Below are positions 1-8,200 of a stretch of DNA of 26,581 nucleotides, piece after piece. The stretch spans positions 9,708-36,288 of the forward strand of contig DLGG01000139.1 of assembly GCA_002482565.1 (NCBI GenBank), given 5' to 3'. The notes under the pieces are model-generated. The model saw nothing but the letters and a program-made list of their open reading frames with translations, was not told the DNA's origin and did no database searches. Numbering within the stretch: the first letter of the stretch is position 1; each line of letters begins with the position of its first letter. The position numbers were made by a program, and so were the translations under genes. The stretch is from Solidesulfovibrio magneticus (lineage in GTDB: Bacteria > Desulfobacterota > Desulfovibrionia > Desulfovibrionales > Desulfovibrionaceae).

Positions 1-806
1 GCGTAGCAGTAGCGGCAGCCGAACAGGCAGCGGTCGTACGCGCCGATGTCCTTGCTCGGCGCGCAGCCGCAGCGCGGGCGCTGGTGCGCGTCCTTGCCAG
101 GCGGCAGGGGCTTGCCGGTCCGGCTCGTGATCCAGTCCGGGTCGATGCAGCGGGAGGCGGCGATGCCGGCGAGCTCAAACGCTTCGGGCTGGCAGCAGGT
201 GAAAAGGCGCATGCCCTGGGCGGCGGCCATGTCGCGCAGGTCCGTGAGCAGCGAGACGGCCTGCGCCTGCTCGAGAGGCAGCATGGGGAAGCCGGCCTCG
301 GCCGCGTGTCGCATGCGGCCGGCGATTTTGCGGTAGGGCTCCATGAAGCTCACGATCACGCGGTCCGTGCAGCCGGACAGGCGCGCGCACAGCCGCTCGA
401 AAGTGGCGCGGTGCCAGTCGGGCGGCGTTTTTTCCGTGAGCACCAGCGGATCGTAGCGCCAGGCGACGCGCCCCGGCAGGGCCTCGGCCAGGGCGGAGAA
501 GGCGGGGACGGAGGCCTCCGGCCCGGGGCATTTGGGATCGAGCGCGCGGGGGTTGTCCATGAGCGTATAAAGGAAGAACGGCTCGTGGCCCATGGCCGCG
601 ATCTCGGGCAAATGCGGCGTCAGCGGCCTGGGGTCGCGGGTCCAGAAAACGAGGGCGTCCACGTCGGCTGGCGCAAGCGACACCCGGCCCACCTGGGCGG
701 CGTTGAAGGGGTTGGCCACCTCGCAAAAGCCGGCGCGCAGCCGGTTGAGGAGCCAGCGGGCGTAGAAAGCCGGGATGTCCGTGCGCCGGCTGGCGCTTAT
801 GAGCAT
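1..806 (-). CDS. DUF1848 family protein, C-terminus beyond window
   Basis: Reading leftwards from an ATG at 806, the frame is open to the window edge (about 268 residues), so the C-terminal end is missing. The N-terminus reads MLISASRRTDIPAFY, followed by NPFN and DALVFWTRDP; these are hallmarks of the DUF1848 family, whose members are annotated as conserved or spore-photolyase-like proteins without a proven reaction. Near the edge lies a cysteine cluster, CGCAPSKDIGAYDRCLFGCRYCYA in spirit (Cys-x-Cys, then C-x3-C-x2-C), which in the family suggests a metal or Fe-S centre. The start overlaps the 3' end of the upstream dsdA gene by 10 bases, so the two are probably co-transcribed and coupled. 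Family assignment is confident; function is unknown. Confidence 0.85.
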   Translation of the reverse strand, partial: MLISASRRTDIPAFYARWLLNRLRAGFCEVANPFNAAQVGRVSLAPADVDALVFWTRDPRPLTPHLPEIAAMGHEPFFLYTLMDNPRALDPKCPGPEASVPAFSALAEALPGRVAWRYDPLVLTEKTPPDWHRATFERLCARLSGCTDRVIVSFMEPYRKIAGRMRHAAEAGFPMLPLEQAQAVSLLTDLRDMAAAQGMRLFTCCQPEAFELAGIAASRCIDPDWITSRTGKPLPPGKDAHQRPRCGCAPSKDIGAYDRCLFGCRYCY

Positions 807-2089
807 GCGCAGGCTCCGGCCTGGGTGAGCAGTTGGCTAAAAACGGCGTCGGGGAGCAGGCTGCCGCCGGTGGCCCAGAGGATGTGGACGGCCGGACGGC
901 CGGCCAGGGCCGGGAAGCCTGCCCGACGCACGGCCAGGGGGCCGGCCAGGGCGGCGGCGGCCGAAGGCTCCAGGCGCAGGCCGTCGGCGGCGTGGGCTTC
1001 GCCGACCAGACACAGCATCCGGGCGTCGGTGACGGTGAGCGCGCCGTCGAGAACAGGCTCCAGGCAGGCGCAGGCCAGGGCCGAAGGGCGCGTCACGGCC
1101 AGACCGTCGGCCACGGTGGGCCCGGTCAGGCCCAATTCCCGAGCGTCGATGCCGGCATGGCGGCCGGTGGCCAATCCTAAGAGCACGGCCGGGGCCTTGG
1201 TCGGCTCGACGGTAAAGCCCAAGGCGGCCTCGCCAAGGGCCAGACGCGCCCCCAGGGCGATGCCGCCCGGCGCGCCGCCCACGCCGCAGGGCAGGTGCAG
1301 GCACAGCGGGGCATCCGGTGAGACGGTCAGGCCGGCAGCAGCCAATTTGGCCGGCAGCCGCAGGCCGGCCACCCCGTAACCGGTGAAGAGAGCAATGGAA
1401 TTTTCGTCGTCTATGAAATGCAGACGGTCGTCGCCGGCCGCCTCGGCCCGGGCAACGGCGCAGGCGGCGGCGTAATCCCCGGCGTGCTCGACGATCACGG
1501 CCCCGGCGGCGCGCAGGCGGTCTTTTTTCCAGGCCTTGGCTTCGGCCGACATGTGGACCACGACGGCAAAGCCCAGGCCCCGGCCGAAAACGCCGATGGA
1601 CAGGCCCAGGTTGCCGGTGGAGCCGACGGAAAGGGTATGGCCGGCGAAAAAGCCCTTGGCGGCGGGTTCGGCCAACCGGCGGCAGTCGTCGCCGGGGCCG
1701 GCCAGCAGCCCTTCGGCCAGGGCCAGACGCTCGGCCACGCACAAGACCGCGTGGAGGCCGCCGCGCGCCTTGACCGAGCCGACCACGGGCAGGGCATGGT
1801 CGGCGGCCAGGAGCACCCGATCGGTTTCGGGCAGTCCGGCCTCATGGAGTCGGCGGGCCAGGCCCGGCACGGACAGAAGCGGCGATTCGACCACGCCTCC
1901 GGCCGGCGCAAGCTCGGGAAACAGCTGTTCCAAAAGCGGCGCGAATCGGTCGAACCGGTCCCGCGCCGCTTCAATGTCGGCCAGGGTGACGGGCAATGTG
2001 TCCCGGACCTCAGCCACGGGCCGACGGCCGGGATTGACGAAACACATGGGTTTTGCGGCGCGCAGGCCGGCAACAAGGGCGGCGTCCAT
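797..2089 (-). CDS. dsdA: D-serine dehydratase (D-serine ammonia-lyase)
   Basis: This 430-residue protein matches DsdA in length (E. coli about 440) and motif order. DsdA is a cytoplasmic PLP enzyme that converts D-serine to pyruvate and ammonia. The PLP-binding lysine is K107 in PVVGSVKARGG, the phosphate-binding glycine loop is SVGSTGNLGLSIG, and the segment HMSAEAKAWKKDRLRAAGA follows as in DsdA. FIDDENS, the PCGVGGAPGG loop and ADGLAVTRPS are also typical. A DsdC-type regulator is not seen beside it. The ATG at 2089 has only a weak upstream ribosome-binding site, but the N-terminus aligns in register with the family (VNPG near residue 20). Its end overlaps the start of the DUF1848 gene by 10 bases. 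Confidence 0.93.
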   Translation of the reverse strand: MDAALVAGLRAAKPMCFVNPGRRPVAEVRDTLPVTLADIEAARDRFDRFAPLLEQLFPELAPAGGVVESPLLSVPGLARRLHEAGLPETDRVLLAADHALPVVGSVKARGGLHAVLCVAERLALAEGLLAGPGDDCRRLAEPAAKGFFAGHTLSVGSTGNLGLSIGVFGRGLGFAVVVHMSAEAKAWKKDRLRAAGAVIVEHAGDYAAACAVARAEAAGDDRLHFIDDENSIALFTGYGVAGLRLPAKLAAAGLTVSPDAPLCLHLPCGVGGAPGGIALGARLALGEAALGFTVEPTKAPAVLLGLATGRHAGIDARELGLTGPTVADGLAVTRPSALACACLEPVLDGALTVTDARMLCLVGEAHAADGLRLEPSAAAALAGPLAVRRAGFPALAGRPAVHILWATGGSLLPDAVFSQLLTQAGACACS

Positions 2090-2190
2090 GGCGACAGGCT
2101 AGCCCAAACCCATCCGCCAAGCCAGCCCGTCGGTTCAGACCGGGATTGAGGAGACAAACAGACACTCCCGCGGCAATGTCGATTTCCATC

Positions 2191-2233
2191 AAGGGGGTCC
2201 GGGGGGAATTATCCCCCCCGGCCGCCGGAGGCA
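2191..2233 (-). repeat. REP-like palindromic element, copy A
   Basis: On the minus strand this reads GCCTCCGGCGGCC followed by a G-run, a short AT loop and a C-run. The 8-bp stem is 2199-2206 with 2214-2221. The leading GCCTCCGGCGGC is shared with the element at 4641. It lies 14 bases beyond the stop of the zinc-ribbon gene, so it may act as its transcript end, although no clear T tract follows. Elements of this type are common in Desulfovibrio-like genomes as far as I know. Confidence 0.6.
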
Positions 2234-2246
2234 TCTCCTCTGATCC

Positions 2247-2504
2247 TTAACTATTGGCCGCGTATTTGGCGGCGGCGCGGGCGGCGGGGGTGTTGATTTT
2301 GATGGTGGTGAGCGTGGCTGGCGGTTGTGCCGGCGCGGCTGGGGGGACTGGGGGCGTCGGAGATTTGGCGGCAGCGGCCAGGCGGAAGGGCGAGGCAAAA
2401 CGGTGGCCGCACTCCGGGCAGGCCATAAGCACGCCGCCGACATCGGGCGGAAAGCGCAGCGTCTGGCCGCAGCCGGGGCAGGTACGAACAAGGGCGTCGG
2501 ACAT
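2247..2504 (-). CDS. Small zinc-ribbon protein
   Basis: The 85-residue product has two CxxC knuckles, C9-P-G-C12 and C29-P-E-C32, spaced as in the MJ0042-type zinc-finger domain found at the N-terminus of many deltaproteobacterial proteins. After residue 40 the sequence becomes a low-complexity Ala/Pro linker and ends in an Ala-rich tail (AARAAAKYAANS). No membrane segment or enzyme domain follows, so it is a free-standing zinc ribbon; its partner is unknown. It is divergent from csaA with an 88-base gap. A role in nucleic-acid or protein binding is possible but is only inference from the fold. Confidence 0.7.
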   Translation of the reverse strand: MSDALVRTCPGCGQTLRFPPDVGGVLMACPECGHRFASPFRLAAAAKSPTPPVPPAAPAQPPATLTTIKINTPAARAAAKYAANS

Positions 2505-2592
2505 CGGTGACTCCTTGGCCGGAAATTATGCAAGACAAGTGCCCAACGCCGGCTGGATGGTTACAGCTGGGAGGGGACTTTGCGGAGGCATC

Positions 2593-2925
2593 ATGGAAAC
2601 CATTGCCTTTGAGGATTTCGCCAAGGTGGACATGCGGGTGGGGCGCATCCTGTCGGCCGAGCCGCTCAAGGGAGCGCGCGTGCCGGCCTATGCGCTTCGG
2701 GTCGATTTCGGCGAGCTTGGCGTCAAGCAGTCGAGCGCCCGCCTGACGGGCGTGTACGCGGCCGAGGACTTGCCGGGCCGGCTGGTGGTGGCGGTGGTCA
2801 ATTTCGAGCCTCGGCGCATTGCCGGCTACCGTTCGGAGGTGCTGGTGCTGGGGGTGGATGGCGAAGACGGCGTGGTGCTGCTCACGCCCGAGCGCGAGGT
2901 GGCCCTGGGGCAGCGGGTGTTGTAG
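2593..2925 (+). CDS. csaA: CsaA-type tRNA-binding domain protein
   Basis: The open frame begins far upstream at 2254, but the ATG at 2593 gives a 110-residue product that matches CsaA from end to end and is preceded by GGAGG at 2584-2588. The motifs FAKVDMRVGRILSAE, ARVPAYALRVDFGELG, KQSSA and VVAVVNFEPRRIAGYRSEVLVLG are characteristic of this OB-fold family, which is related to the C-terminal domain of methionyl-tRNA synthetase. Family members form dimers and bind tRNA; B. subtilis CsaA was also described as a secretion chaperone. The gene converges on the APS-kinase-like gene with only 10 bases between the stop codons, so the two transcripts probably overlap. Confidence 0.9.
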   Translation: METIAFEDFAKVDMRVGRILSAEPLKGARVPAYALRVDFGELGVKQSSARLTGVYAAEDLPGRLVVAVVNFEPRRIAGYRSEVLVLGVDGEDGVVLLTPEREVALGQRVL

Positions 2926-2935
2926 CGCCCAAGCC

Positions 2936-3514
2936 TTATTGCTCCCAGACCGGCGGCCAGGCGCGCAGGAAGGCCAGCACGTGGTCGCGGCCTTCCTCGA
3001 TGGACAGCCGTTCGGCGTCCACCACGCATTCGGCGGCCGGATCTTCCTCGAAGGGCACGTCCACGCCGATGACCTGTCCCAGGCCCGGGAAGTCGCGGCC
3101 GGTGGCTTTGCGCATCATGGCCTTGGCGTACAGCCCGGCCATGACCTTGCCTTCGGGCCGGGCGGCCTCTCGGGCCATGGCCGTGGCCAGGGAGCAGCGC
3201 ACGTGGATTTCGGCGAAATGGGGCATGAGCGACCGGGCGTAGTCGCGCATGGCCCGGCGCGGGGCCGAGGCGTCCAGGACCACAAGGCCGGTGTTTTGCC
3301 GGTACAGGCCGGCCGCTTCCTCGGCAAAGAGCTTGTAGGCTTTTTCGCGCTCGCCCTCGCTGTAGGTGGGTTTGGGGAAGTAGGCCTTGCGCCGGTCGTC
3401 GAGTTCGAGCAGCGCCACGTCGCCGCCGGCAAGGGTCAGATAGTGGCACACGGCCCGAGCCAGGGCGCTTTTGCCCGAGCCGGGCAGTCCGGTGAACCAA
3501 ATGGCGGCAGGCAT
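2936..3514 (-). CDS. Adenylylsulfate (APS) kinase-like P-loop kinase
   Basis: The product has 192 residues when read from the ATG at 3514; the open frame continues upstream only by overlapping the next gene. The Walker A loop is GLPGSGKSALA with K15. LLELDDRRK near residue 38 stands where APS kinases usually have the DGDxxR stretch, and LVVLDASAPRRAMRDYAR resembles the APS-kinase FISP-type segment. The protein is therefore in the CysC/AAA_33 kinase group, but the substrate-loop residues differ from classical CysC. Dissimilatory sulfate reduction uses APS directly, so a PAPS-forming role is not required by the host lifestyle. It lies 5 bases after the phosphotransferase gene at 3520, which implies a two-gene operon. 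A nucleotide kinase acting with that protein is as likely as true APS kinase. Confidence 0.75.
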   Translation of the reverse strand: MPAAIWFTGLPGSGKSALARAVCHYLTLAGGDVALLELDDRRKAYFPKPTYSEGEREKAYKLFAEEAAGLYRQNTGLVVLDASAPRRAMRDYARSLMPHFAEIHVRCSLATAMAREAARPEGKVMAGLYAKAMMRKATGRDFPGLGQVIGVDVPFEEDPAAECVVDAERLSIEEGRDHVLAFLRAWPPVWEQ

Positions 3515-3519
3515 GGGGA

Positions 3520-4632
3520 TCAGTCCATATAGCGGTTGAAGTTGGCCCAATCGAAACGTTCGTCTTCCAGCACGTTTTCGAGAAAACGCAACAGCCCCTG
3601 GCGCACGGCCTGGGGATGGCCGGGATACCACTGGGGCGAGGCCACCACCAGCCCCCGAAAGACGTAGAAAGGCGCGATGACGGCGAGCATCTCCGCATCG
3701 TTTGTGCGCTCCAAATAGGTCTCCCAGAAGGTCCTGTAGAGGCGCTCGAAGTCGCCGCCAAGGCGCGCGCCGCCGTAAAGGCCAAAGAGCACGAAGTTGA
3801 GGCTCATGGTGGCCACATCGTCGGCCGGCTCGCCCCATTGGCCCCGGCTGCGGTCCAGCACGGCGAAATCGCGCGTCTCGCCGTCTTCCTGAATGAGCAC
3901 GTTCCAGGGGTGGAAGTCGCCGTGGACGTCGCTTAAGCGGTGGGTGAAGGCCCGAAGCTTCCAGCGCCAGTCGATGACGCGTTTTTCCAGAGCGCAAAAA
4001 CGCTCGGGCGGGAACAGGTCGTAGGGATGGGGATAGGCGTCCACAAGGCCGAAAATGCACTCCGACGCGCCGATCAAATTGCGGATGCGGCGCAGATAGA
4101 GGTCGGCGTCGTCCTTCTTTGCGCCGTGCACCCGGGCCAGCCAGAGGGCGAACTCCCGGGCCATGGCCAGATCCCTGGCTTCCAGGCCGGTCTTCCGGAT
4201 GCGGTCCAAGTCCAGATAATAATCGTAGCCCGGGGCCTTCTCGGTGACGATGAAGAATTCCCTGGGCCGAGACACGGGCACGAGGTTGTCGTCCTCGTCG
4301 AAATAGCCCAGGGCCATGGGCCGCACATGCTTTTCCATCTCCCCGGAGGTGGCGTGCTGAAACATGAGAATAGCGGCCCGGTCCCAGTAGAACTGGTGGC
4401 CGTACTTGTCGCCGCGCATGATGGACAGCACGCCCCGGCGCAGCTCGCCCCCGGCTTCGAATTCCAGACATACCGGCTTGCCGTAGCCGAATTCCTTCAT
4501 GCCCTGGTCGTCCACGCCCATCTCGCAAGCCCCGGCCAGACGCGCGTCCGGTCCGAACGCCTGGGAGAGGAAGCGCTGCAGCGCCTCCGGCCGTATGGTG
4601 ATGGCCGGTTTTTCTTCGGTTCCTTTACGCAT
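3520..4632 (-). CDS. Aminoglycoside phosphotransferase (APH)-fold kinase
   Basis: The 370-residue protein carries the APH/choline-kinase signature: HGDFHPWNVL at residues 237-246 with D239 as presumed catalytic base, followed by AVLDRSRGQWGEPADD, where D260 would be the metal-binding aspartate. The N-terminal lobe has no obvious glycine-rich loop, as is usual for this fold. No signal peptide or membrane segment is seen. The substrate cannot be told from sequence; despite the family name most environmental members are not drug-resistance enzymes. Tight spacing (5 bases) to the downstream APS-kinase-like gene suggests the two act on one small molecule. Some bacteria carry fused APH-plus-P-loop-kinase proteins of this general composition, which supports a functional pair. 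Confidence 0.83.
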   Translation of the reverse strand: MRKGTEEKPAITIRPEALQRFLSQAFGPDARLAGACEMGVDDQGMKEFGYGKPVCLEFEAGGELRRGVLSIMRGDKYGHQFYWDRAAILMFQHATSGEMEKHVRPMALGYFDEDDNLVPVSRPREFFIVTEKAPGYDYYLDLDRIRKTGLEARDLAMAREFALWLARVHGAKKDDADLYLRRIRNLIGASECIFGLVDAYPHPYDLFPPERFCALEKRVIDWRWKLRAFTHRLSDVHGDFHPWNVLIQEDGETRDFAVLDRSRGQWGEPADDVATMSLNFVLFGLYGGARLGGDFERLYRTFWETYLERTNDAEMLAVIAPFYVFRGLVVASPQWYPGHPQAVRQGLLRFLENVLEDERFDWANFNRYMD

Positions 4633-4640
4633 GGGGAAGA

Positions 4641-4705
4641 GGCCTCCGGCGGCTGGGGGCCTGAGGCCCCCAGCCCCCCCACTTGGAGAAAAGGTAAAGG
4701 GGGGG
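4641..4705 (+). repeat. REP-like palindromic element, copy B1
   Basis: It begins with GCCTCCGGCGGC, as does copy A. It contains a perfect 9-bp hairpin (4653-4661 with 4665-4673, loop TGA), then a C-run at 4674-4680 that can pair with the G-run at 4699-4705. It sits between the 110-residue orphan gene and the phosphotransferase gene. Confidence 0.65.
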
Positions 4706-4729
4706 CGTCGAGAATGGGCTTGTTGTCGG

Positions 4730-4769
4730 CCGGGGGCTGAGGCCCCTAGCCCTTAACAATGGTTAAGGG
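4730..4769 (+). repeat. REP-like element, copy B2
   Basis: This is a shorter relative of copy B1 about 90 bases downstream: a GGGGCTGAGGCCCC hairpin followed by an 8-bp perfect hairpin, CCCTTAAC (4750-4757) with GTTAAGGG (4762-4769), loop AATG. The order of elements and the trailing GGGAGGGCG match B1. It lies 24 bases past the stop of the minus-strand orphan gene and may help end its transcript. Confidence 0.5.
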
Positions 4770-4793
4770 AGGGCGTTGCCGTCTTCGGTGACG

Positions 4794-5126
4794 TCAGAAG
4801 GCGGTGAGGTGGGCGGCGGCGGCCTGGGACAGGCGGCTGAGGATGGCCGGCAGATCGGGGCCGGCCAGGGCAGCGGCCAGGGGCGGATGGCCGGCCAGGC
4901 GCGGGGCCAGGCTCCAGCCGCCCGGTGCGGCGGGATCAAGGCGGATGTCTTCGTAGAAGAGTTCAAAGCCGCCGGCCTCGAGGCCAAGGACGCCATGGAG
5001 CAGTTCCAACACGGCGTAGGCAAAATATTTTTCCACATCCGCGCCGTGTCGGCTCTTTGCCAAGGCGGCGGCAAAGGTGGGCCAAAGGGCGGTTTCCAGG
5101 CTCTCGAAGGCGTTTTTTGCGGGCAT
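4794..5126 (-). CDS. Uncharacterised 110-residue protein
   Basis: I do not recognise this family. The product starts MPAKNAFESLETALWPTF and ends QAAAAHLTAF. It is mostly helical in appearance, has no membrane segment, signal peptide or cysteine, and carries one acidic/aromatic stretch (ELFYEDIRLDP) near the middle. The ATG at 5126 is preceded on the minus strand by GGAGA about 8 bases upstream. The frame is open further upstream, but that part would overlap the divergent glutamate dehydrogenase leader. The gene is divergent from the dehydrogenase with 130 bases between the starts, so they may share a control region. GC-rich third positions agree with a real gene. Confidence 0.65.
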   Translation of the reverse strand: MPAKNAFESLETALWPTFAAALAKSRHGADVEKYFAYAVLELLHGVLGLEAGGFELFYEDIRLDPAAPGGWSLAPRLAGHPPLAAALAGPDLPAILSRLSQAAAAHLTAF

Positions 5127-5188
5127 GGCAGCGTCTCCGTGGCGAAAACCTGCTGGGTACGGCAGCCCGCCCTCGGGCGCAAGTCCCC

Positions 5189-5202
5189 TTGCCATCTGGC
5201 AA
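5189..5202. promoter_or_regulatory. Perfect palindrome, possible operator
   Basis: TTGCCATCTGGCAA is a perfect inverted repeat (6-bp arms, 2-base centre) in the 130-base divergent control region between the 110-residue orphan gene and the glutamate dehydrogenase gene, 55 bases before the latter's start. Size and symmetry fit a dimeric repressor or activator site. No promoter hexamers could be placed with confidence. Confidence 0.3.
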
Positions 5203-5256
5203 ACCTTTGGCCATGACGAGGATGTTCCGAAATCCCTCGCCAAGGAGCCGCCCGCC

Positions 5257-8200
5257 ATGCCCGAGCCCAGCCTGCCCGACGCCGCCGTCCTCACCCGAAG
5301 CGTCAACCGCGACCTGCGCCGCCAGGTGAGCGAACTGGCTCCCTGGTTCGCGGCCAACATGCCGGCCTACTATTTCCGCACCCACGACGCCGCCGAGCAG
5401 GCCCGACATCTGCGCGCTCTCATCTCCGGCGAGGTGCTGACCGGCGGGCAGTCCGCCACCCTCTGGGACGCCACCCGCACCCGGCTGACCCGCATCGCCC
5501 CGGCCGACGGCTCCTGCCTCCTCGACCATCTGGCCGAGCGCGCGGCCGACAACATCCGCACCTCGCGGCTCTACGCCTCCCTGGACGGCCGGCTGCGCCT
5601 GGACACTTTCCTGCTGGACCCCCAGCCGCCGGTGGCCCCCAAAAGCCCGGCCATGCGCCGGGCCGTGGCCGCCATGACGGCCGGGGGGCATCTCGATCCC
5701 CGCTTTCGCCAGGCCTTCACCGCCTTTCTCGGCGGCGCGCCGGCCGATTACGTCGAGAAGTTCGACCCCCTGCGAGCCGCCCGACATTTCGCCCTGGCCC
5801 GGGAACTCGACGGCCGCGACGGCGTGCGGGTGGAGCTGCATTTGCTGGCCGACGCTTCCGAGAGCCGGCTCGTCGTGGCCATGCGCGAACCGCCCCGGTC
5901 CGGGCTGCTCCTACAAGTGGCCCAGACCGTCTTATCCGAGGGGCTGTCCATCCTGCGCGGCTATACCGACCGGTTTGTCCTGGCCGGCGGCGATCTGTCG
6001 GTCATCAGCCTCTATGTTTCCAGGAACGGCCAGGCCCTGGACCCGGCCGACGCGGCCTGGAAACGGCTGCGGCTGCTCCTGCGCCGGGTCAAGTGGAACC
6101 TGCCGGCCAAGGATCAGCCCCTGGCCATCCTGGCTTCGCAGCACGGGTTTGCTCCGGAGGAAGTCGAACTGCTCGGAGCCGGCTGCGAATGCGCCCGGCA
6201 ATTCCTGTTGCCCCGAAACCGCTACGCCTTTTCCATGGACAACGTGCAAAGCGTCCTTCTCGCCCACCCGGCCCGGGCCAGGGCGCTGTTGGACGTTTTC
6301 GCCGCCCGATTCGATCCGCAGTTGCCGCCCCGCCATCGGGAGGCGGACGATGCGCCGCTGGCCGCAGCCGTCCTGGACGGCCTCGACGACGAGCTGGCCC
6401 GGCAGGTGTTCGCCGCCGTCATCGAACTTTGGCGGCATGTGCTGCGCACGAACTTTTATCTGGCCGACCGTTTCGGTCTGGCTTTCCGTCTCGACCCCGG
6501 CGTCATCGAGGCGATCAGCGGTTCACCCCCCCCGCCCGGGGAGCACCTGCCCCATGCGCTCTTTTTCTTTGCCGGCCCGAAAATGCGCGGCTTCCACGTG
6601 CGCTACCGCGAGATGGCCCGGGGCGGAGTGCGTCTGGTGCGGACCCGGACCTGGGCCCAGCTCGAACTGGAATCCGGCCGGCTCTACGAAGAGGCCAAGC
6701 ATCTGGCCGAATCCCAGCAGCTCAAAAACAAGGACATCCCCGAAGGCGGGGCCAAAGCCGTGCTGCTCCTTGATCCCGGTGCCGACCCTACCTTGGCCCT
6801 CAAAAGCGCCGTGGACGGGCTGCTTGATCTGCTCGTGCCCGGCGAGACGACCGATACGCTGCCTGGCGTGGTCGATTACCTGGGCCGGCCCGAACTCGTC
6901 TATCTCGGCCCGGACGAAGGCATCACCCCGGACCACATCCGCTGGATCGTGCGCCGGGCCGCCAAACGCGGCTACGGCTGGCCCCGGGCGTTTATGAGCT
7001 CCAAGCCCGAGGGGGGGATCAACCACAAACGCTACGGCGTCACCAGCCTTGGCGTGCTGGAATTCGCCGACGCCTTTTTGCGCGAGGCCGGCATCGACCC
7101 CGACCGCCAGAAGTTTACGGTCAAGCTGACCGGCGGCCCGGCCGGGGACGTGGCCGGCAACGCCCTGATCCAGCTCTTTGCCCGCTACGGCGACCGGGCC
7201 AAGGTGCTGGCGATCAGCGACGGCCACGGCGCGGCCTACGATCCGGCCGGCCTGGACCCGGCCGAGCTGGCCCGGCTGGTGGCCGCCGAAACCTCCATCA
7301 CCGGCTTTGACCCGGCCCGGCTGTCCGGCCCGGAAGCCTTTGTCCTGGCCGCCAACACGGCAGAGGGCGCCAAGGCACGGGCCAGCCTGCACAACACCGT
7401 CACGGCCGACCTCTTCATCCCGGCCGGCGGCCGCCCGGACACCATAAACGACGCCAACTGGAGCGCCTTTTGCGACGAAACGGGCCATCCCTCGGCCCGG
7501 GTCGTCATCGAGGGGGCCAATCTCTTTTTGACCTCCGGCGCGCGCCGGGGCCTGGAGGCAGCCGGGGTGCTTATCGCGCCTGGCCCTTCGGCCAACAAGG
7601 CCGGAGTCATCTGCTCGTCCTACGAAATCCTGGCCGGCATGGCCATGACCGAGGAGGAACTGGCCGCTTGCCATGGCCGCTATGTCGAGGAAGTGCTGGT
7701 GATCCTTGGCCGCAAGGCCCGAAACGAGGCCGGGCTGCTGCTGCGGGAACGCCGCCGTCGCGGAGGCACGACGGGGCTGGTGGCCTTAAGCCGCGAGGCG
7801 TCGCTCGAAATTACGGCCCTCAAGGATGCCTTAAGCGAAGCCATGGCCCGTCAAGCCCCGGCCGTGGCCGACATCGCCCACGATCCGCTGTTGACCGCCC
7901 TTATCGCCGCCCACTGCCCGCCGCTGGTGGCGGCGCGCCACCTGGGACAGCTCTTTGCAGTGGCTCCGGCGGCCTATCTCCATGCCGTGGCCGCAGCCCA
8001 GGCCGCCTCGGCCATCGTCTACGCCGAAGGCCTGGGCTGGCTGTCACGTCTGGCCGGCCTGCGCGACCTCATGGCCGTGGTTCGGGCCTATTTCGTGGCC
8101 GCCGGGGAGCTGGACCGCCGGCTGGCCGCCCTGGGCCGCAGCCGGATGCCCGGCCGTGACGAACTGGCCGGCCTTTTGGCCCGGTCCGGGCGCAAGGTGC

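Noticed and set aside
84..1379. 431-residue plus-strand open frame
   Set aside because: It runs opposite the DUF1848 and dsdA genes, which both show clear family motifs; the product has no motif.
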